A stretch of DNA of 64,000 nucleotides, from NCBI GenBank assembly GCA_033239005.1, contig BSQZ01000018.1, forward strand, positions 1,697,536 through 1,761,535, written 5' to 3'. A model generated the notes under the pieces. It saw only the letters and a list, made by a program, of their open reading frames with translations. It was not told the origin of the DNA and made no database searches. Position 1 is the stretch's first letter. Every line of letters begins with the position of its first letter. This stretch comes from Lamellibrachia satsuma (Eukaryota; Annelida; Polychaeta; Sabellida; Siboglinidae). Positions 59,040 to 64,000 of the stretch are shown in pieces. Both the position numbers and the translations under genes were made by a program.

Positions 59040-59188
59040 TTTTGAGTCCTAATTTTTATATTTGTTCCGGGGACCATGACCCCAGATTTGTCTAGTAAAG
59101 ATATGCGCCTTCACCGCTTGCTGTAGATCACTCACAAATTTACACACCCCCCTCGGAACACCAAATCTTGGATCCGCCTCTGGAAACA
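59040..59188 (-). mobile_element. decayed dispersed repeat, possible MITE end
   Basis: On the minus strand it starts CAGAGGCGGATCCAAGATTT, the form of a common CAGGGGCGGATCCAGGATTT-type terminal repeat, and runs through TTCCGAGGGGGGTGTG to a CATGGTCCCCGGAACAAA segment. The other end and a target duplication were not found. Confidence 0.45.
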
Positions 59189-59190
59189 CT

Positions 59191-59290
59191 ACGTTTGAGG
59201 ACAGTGTTATACGTTTGAGGACGGTGTGATACGTTTGAGGACGGTGTTATACGTTTGAGGACGGTGTTATACGTTTGAGGACGGTGTTAT
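59191..59290. repeat. 20-bp tandem repeat, five copies
   Basis: ACGTTTGAGGACGGTGTTAT, five units in register; the last changes into ACATTTGCCAAG. Confidence 0.95.
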
Positions 59291-60420
59291 ACATTTGCCA
59301 AGATTTGCAATGACAACGTCGACTACCGGGTCTACTTCTGATGAATCCGATCGAACATTCAATTATTCATTATAGACGGTGTAATTTAATAGTTATTGGT
59401 TTGTTCAGCGTGCATTTCTGATACCCTGTTTGCCGAACGACAAAGCCCGTCGCTCGCCCACGAGTGCTAAACACGCAAGCACGGTACTGATGAATTCTGT
59501 CGGTCAGACCATGTGTACACACGCCCGCCATTTGCGCCTCGATTGGACCCACCTCGAGTTGTTTACATTCAACTAAGCAAACATTTGCATTTAGACGCGA
59601 TCGCCGTCAAACTATTAAAAGGGGAACGTTTGTGGACAGGCAGCTTTAGCCTGTTGTTGTCTGCGCTGCATTGGCAGTCGTCACAGAGTGCGAGAGATTC
59701 CAACCACGTAAATCACAGCGCACTGGAGACCAAACGCATAATTGGGTCTACCCATGCACGCAAACGCAGGTGCAGATACACATATTGCTGGCAGCGTTTT
59801 GGCTCCACTTGCCAAGTGTCGGCACTCGTGCGTGGTATCGGCGTACGTCTTGTTCTGATTCATACGCCCGCCAAACAGTCATTGAAGCTGAAGGTGTTGG
59901 CCATTCCTGTGGCGAAGGATACCCGTTGAACTGAAGATCGCCTACTTCCGGTCGATTACCGTAACCTAGCACCGCGCACGCACGGAACACTATACGTCTC
60001 AATGTAAGCAAATACAAACGAATCAATGCAATCTTCAATTAACACGCTAATCCGCCTGCCAAGTTCAGTTCAGTGCGAGGCCGTCGCACTTCTTAGTGTT
60101 ATAATCAGCTCACGGATCGCGGCAGGATTGCAATTATTTTAAGGCCACCTTTAACTATAATGTGCCGACAACCGTGGGAGGTCAGGCAGCGTGCGTCGTG
60201 GATCAATGAACTGCTACACATGAATCATACATTTGACGTGTCCACTCTACTACATGGTCGTGAGTATAAATATTATCAGTGAGACACACTTGCCATTTGG
60301 TACCTTCTGTTCGCGCTGGACTTGAAATTGTATCCCGATCTTGACCAACCGTACTGCGAAATACTCTCCAGCCGGTCCACACAGCAACGCAGAAGGTAGA
60401 ATGCTAGTCAGAATGTTGAA
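59291..60420. other. stretch with overlapping unsupported ORFs
   Basis: Frames at 59513-59929 (plus) and 60038-59748 (minus) overlap in a GC-rich patch. The minus one contains GDLQFNGYPSPQEWPTPSAS. Neither has a family match or clear splice sites. Confidence 0.3.
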
Positions 60421-60882
60421 ATGATGTTACGACTATTGCTGCCGACTAATTATTACGTTGGTTGTCGTGTACTGAGTAATATGGCTTCTGCAGGACCGCA
60501 AATGAATTCGAACAATGAGGAATATTTAGTATTAAATTATTTTGACTTGAAATCGCCAGGTAGAGTGATATTAAAGCCTGGTGTACTGTTTATGCCAGAA
60601 ATCATCATTTGTTCTATGATTGGTTTCCTCTCTGGCTTAACATACATCCCTTCCACTCAGGAGAAGGGCGGTAATGTAAGGTACCACGTAGATCCCTCGC
60701 TTCAAATGTGCTCTTTCTCAGGCGATGAATATTTCCTCTGGGATATTGTCCCAGAGGTTGAAGTTGGTAGGAAAGCAATTTTGATGGTGGAATTGCCAAG
60801 ACCAATCAGTGATTGTACGTCGATGCCCCGATGGTCTCTTACACAACAGGCAGAGGTAGAGCATGCAACCGAGAAATGTTGA
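60421..60882 (+). CDS. unrecognised ORF, 153 codons
   Basis: Contains EEYLVLNYFDLKSPGRVILK, a hydrophobic PEIIICSMIGFLSGLTYIP and SFSGDEYFLWDIVPEVEVGR. No family recognised and no flanking exons seen; it could be a remnant or chance. Confidence 0.25.
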   Translation: MMLRLLLPTNYYVGCRVLSNMASAGPQMNSNNEEYLVLNYFDLKSPGRVILKPGVLFMPEIIICSMIGFLSGLTYIPSTQEKGGNVRYHVDPSLQMCSFSGDEYFLWDIVPEVEVGRKAILMVELPRPISDCTSMPRWSLTQQAEVEHATEKC

Positions 60883-61904
60883 TGCATCTCAATGGAATAG
60901 CATTTGAAACCAAATCAATGCATCAACAGATCTTCTTTTGCCCAGTACACGGAGTGTCATTCTGCCGAGAGAAGCCTCTGGCGCACCGGTAACTTTGTCG
61001 TGTCACGTCTGGATGACTTCGAATCTGCCAAGGGATGTTTCAGAGATTGTAAGGGGAGCTATTGGTTTGTTTTATAAAATACATTGGCTCTCCGTGGTTT
61101 TGGAATATCTTTCGGCATTCATAATGACTGAAAGCCACAGTAGTTTGTCAGGCGCACAGAACGTTGACACTCATACAGGTTGTCGGTGTAGCAAGAATGA
61201 CAGCATAGTTGATTTTTCACATGACCGCGATGGACGAAGAATATTCATGGCGGAATGGATATAATTTATCTATGATGTATATACAGCAATGTTTAATCTC
61301 CATCGACATTTTATCACTGGTGCAATGGACATTATTTATCTATCATGTAGCTATAATAGCAATGTTTAATCTCCACCGACCTTATATCACTAATGCGGTG
61401 AACATCAAACATTTATATATAACATTACAACAGTGTATGTTCTCCTTCTCCGTCATCTATCTAACATAACATCACAAACAAACATAATAAAGTGTCGATC
61501 TGGTTTGTAGCTTACTCACGAAACCACGATGTACCAAGACGAACGCGACATGACGCCTGGTCTGGAGCGACTCGAGAGCTTGGAGGAAGCGACGCCGGTA
61601 AGCAACATATTCGAAGTCAGGGGATTCTTTCACTATCACGCAAAGAGCTCCTCTCATTGATTGGTTTTAACTTCATTCTTGAGAGGGAAATGCGTTTCCA
61701 CGGAGCTCCTTTCTTGTTGGTGAAAAGACCTTCTGATCGGCATTGATGAGACACGAAGGAAATATAAAAAATATGTGTTGGTACTCTTACGTATGGGCTT
61801 CGTGCAATGTGTCTGTTTAAACTGGTAAATATTCGAATCTATACGAATAGTTGCACAATTTGGAATCAATCGGGTTATTTTTGTTGGGGATATAATATAT
61901 TAAT
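60883..61904. other. mostly non-coding stretch
   Basis: Contains two diverged copies of a ~60-base segment (61298-61325 and 61357-61385 share CAATGTTTAATCTCCAYCGAC) and a possible first exon at 61530. Confidence 0.4.
61530..61598 (+). CDS. possible first coding exon
   Basis: ATG at about 61530 reads MYQDERDMTPGLERLESLEE then ATP, immediately before a good donor (CCG|GTAAGC). It is acidic and GC-rich against AT-rich flanks. No downstream exon was found before the LINE at 61905. The opposite strand is also open here, so orientation is uncertain. Confidence 0.25.
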
Positions 61905-63540
61905 TAATTATTAATTAAGGAATAGTTCCTTCAGAATGGAAAGAAGCAAACATTACGCCGCATTACAGACCAGTGAGTTTAACATCAGTTGTATGTAAAT
62001 TACTCGAAATATTAATTAGAGACCACATGGTGGAATTCCTTGCAAAAACAAAAATAAAAAAATACATCTCAACACGGGTTCCTGAAAGCAAGGTCATGTC
62101 TAACCAATTTCTTGCGTTTTTTGGAAGAAATTACAAAGTGGGTAGATGATGGGTTACCAGTGGATGTTGTCTACTTAGATTTTCAGAAAGCTTTCGATAA
62201 AGTGCCACATCAAAGATTGTTACTTAAACTAAAAGCCCATGGTATAGGTAATGATGTAATCAACTGGATAGAAGAGTGGCTTACACACAGAAGACAGAGA
62301 GTAATAGTAGATGGTGAGATTTCAAACTGGAAATCTTTTCTGAGTGGGGTACCACAGGGATCAGTATTAGGCCCTATACTGTTTTTAATATATATAAACG
62401 ATTTAGAAGATGACATATGTAGCAAAGTACTGAAATTTGCAGATGACATAAAAGTATTCAGAAAGGTTACTAATGTTACAGATAAACAAAGCTTAAAGGA
62501 TGATCTAGATAAATTAGTTAAATGATCAGAAAAATGGCAAATGTTATTCAATTTTGGGAAGGGTAAATGCATACACATAGGACATGGAAACATGGACAAA
62601 GAATATAAAATGGGGGATGCTGTACTAGGTAGAACCACACAATAAAAGGACTTAGGAGTAACATTTAGTGCTGACATGAAAGTTTCAGAGCAATGTCGGA
62701 TTGCTGCTACGAAAGGGAATCAAGTTCTAGGGCTAATTAGGAGAACTATCACGTATAAGGAGAAACAGCTAATTGTACCACTGTACAAATCAATAGTTAG
62801 ACCACATTTGGAATATTATATTCAAGCATGGAGGCCGTATCGTAAAAAGGACACAGACAAGCTAGAAAGAATACAACAAAGAGCAACTAAAATGATTCCA
62901 GAATTAAGAGACCTTAGTTACGAAAGCCGCTTATTACAATGATGTTTGAAAACACTAGAGACCAGGAGACTAAGAGGAGACCAAATAGAAGTGTTTAAAA
63001 TAGTGAACGGTTATGAGGATGCTGATAGGAATATGTTCTTCAAACTGATTGTGTTAATGCTAGTAGTGTGAATATGTTTAAAAATAGAATTGACATATAT
63101 CTGATAAGGGCGGGCTAAAAAGGTAGATAGCGCGGTATCCAGTCCGTAGGACCGCTCAAAGCGCTTTACACTTCACCCCTGGCAGACCTGCTCATTCCAA
63201 GGCCATCTCAATTTCTCTGGGAAGCATTCAGCCACGCTGCAATTGCGCGAAGTCTATTCGTTCACATTTCCACCACTGTCTGTATTGCCAGGTACACATT
63301 TATACATGGCAACGTGGGGTGATCAAACTTGTCACAGGTTCGAAGCCACCGCAGTGGGGTTTGAAACCGGGTTCTCTCGATTGAGAGGCCGGCCGTCTAA
63401 CCGGCATGCCATCGCTAGGCTACACAAAAATGAGAAAATTGTTGGACTCTCGATAAGCCAATGGCTTCCTTGTCCACTTGCCAGCTGGAACTTGTTGTTT
63501 GGGATGGCAATCTTGTTAAAAAAATCTTGTTAAATTCAAT
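61905..63540 (+). mobile_element. CR1-like LINE, third long copy, interrupted by a SINE
   Basis: RT sequence runs from about 61918 (GGAATAGTTCCTTCAGAATG) with a deletion near 61962, through YLDFQKAFDKVPHQRLLLKL, SGVPQGSVLGPILFLIYIND and the intact FADDIKVF box. Stops occur near 62523, 62643 and 62940, and a deletion near 63047 removes part of the C-terminus. The 3' UTR resumes at 63425 after a ~305-bp SINE and ends near 63540. Very similar to the copy at 19583. Confidence 0.9.
63118..63424 (-). mobile_element. tRNA-derived SINE inserted in the CR1-like LINE
   Basis: On the minus strand it starts TAGCCTAGCGATGGCATGCC (A-box region), has a B-box-like GGTTTCAAACCCC and a second GGCTTCGAACC, a body with TGTATAAATGTGTACCTGGC, and a 3' tail GTGAAGTGTAAAGCGCTTTG then GGACTGGATACCGCGCTATC ending in a T run. 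The host LINE is contiguous at this point in the 19.6-22.3 kb copy, which confirms the insertion. Better preserved than the copy at 5345. Confidence 0.85.
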
Positions 63541-64000
63541 TTAGGAGGTGCTTGATACATGTTGCCAAGGTGACGATAATTTGTTACATCTTAGAAAGGT
63601 ATATAATTTTTGGGCAATATCTGTGGCGTTTATTTTACCAGTGCATAATAAGTGGTCCATTAACACAGTTTTTTCGGTCTTTGTTTCACATTAATGTTGA
63701 CCCTTCAACTACCCAATCTTTTAGGCAAATAATCTCTCACATTGTTCGTGTGTTCACAACATACACCGTTCATTAATACCATGACGCAATACCCACGGAG
63801 ATAACTATCATATTGATTATCGTGCACGACTTTCTGACAAGAGCATAACTCATATGAGTTATGCCATCTCATTATCCACCAACAATATTGCAAAGAAAGA
63901 TGACATTATTCGTGTGAACATGTGTCCAACTCATCGGAACGCTGGAGCACATCGTCTCATCATTAATGTTCATCTACCGCATATGATTGATCTGACTGCA
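63541..64000. other. non-coding stretch at the window edge
   Basis: AT-rich; no exon or element recognised. Confidence 0.5.

Noticed and set aside
59513..60038. Overlapping ORFs as a real gene
   Set aside because: Both strands are open in one GC-rich patch with no family match; I could not choose a strand.
63330..63424. Functional tRNA gene
   Set aside because: The cloverleaf is degenerate and fused to a SINE body and tail, which is repeated at 5345.

Overview
The window looks like nuclear DNA from an invertebrate animal, probably marine (amphioxus-like or molluscan; the sequence does not decide which). It has split genes with GT-AG introns, many non-LTR retrotransposon fragments, hAT-type MITEs with 8-bp target duplications, tRNA-derived SINEs, and abundant micro- and minisatellites. 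Long open frames are almost all retrotransposon reverse transcriptase or tandem repeats. The host genes are made of short exons, which I joined by splice sites and matching phase.

Layout. 1-3.6 kb: 43-bp minisatellite and the 3' end of a plus-strand gene of unknown family, with an RTE-like fragment in an intron. 7-9.3 kb: a 2.4-kb terminal-inverted-repeat element carrying what looks like a last coding exon. 9.4-10.8 kb: minus-strand CR1-like LINE. 11.5-17.0 kb: a complete seven-exon Myb/SANT-like gene (275 aa). 17.9-19.1 kb: 45-bp tandem repeat, open in several frames. 19.6-22.3 kb: CR1-like LINE split by a 753-bp hAT MITE, followed by a second hAT MITE. 24.3-29.5 kb: a five-exon minus-strand gene (325 aa, unknown family) with LINE and MITE insertions in its introns. 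29.6-31.5 kb: another LINE, an inverted scrap of it, and two (TA)n arrays. 33-37 kb: a triplicated repeat interrupted by a LINE.

37.8-49.3 kb is the most interesting part. Three minus-strand genes each encode a small single-pass membrane protein resembling KCNE (MinK-family) potassium-channel beta subunits: a short N-terminal region with glycosylation sequons, one transmembrane helix, a basic juxtamembrane stretch, then a D/E/S-x-x-I-x-x-Y-[LF] segment and a shared second cytoplasmic block ending near K-L-[EN]-A. They differ in intron position (none, before the TM, after the TM). LINE fragments and minisatellites lie between and inside them.

50-64 kb has few genes: minisatellites, a 470-bp hAT-type MITE, Jockey/CR1-type fragments, a third long CR1-like copy interrupted by a SINE, and some unrecognised ORFs. 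I saw no tRNA, rRNA or CRISPR. Domain names come from reading translated motifs, not from searches.
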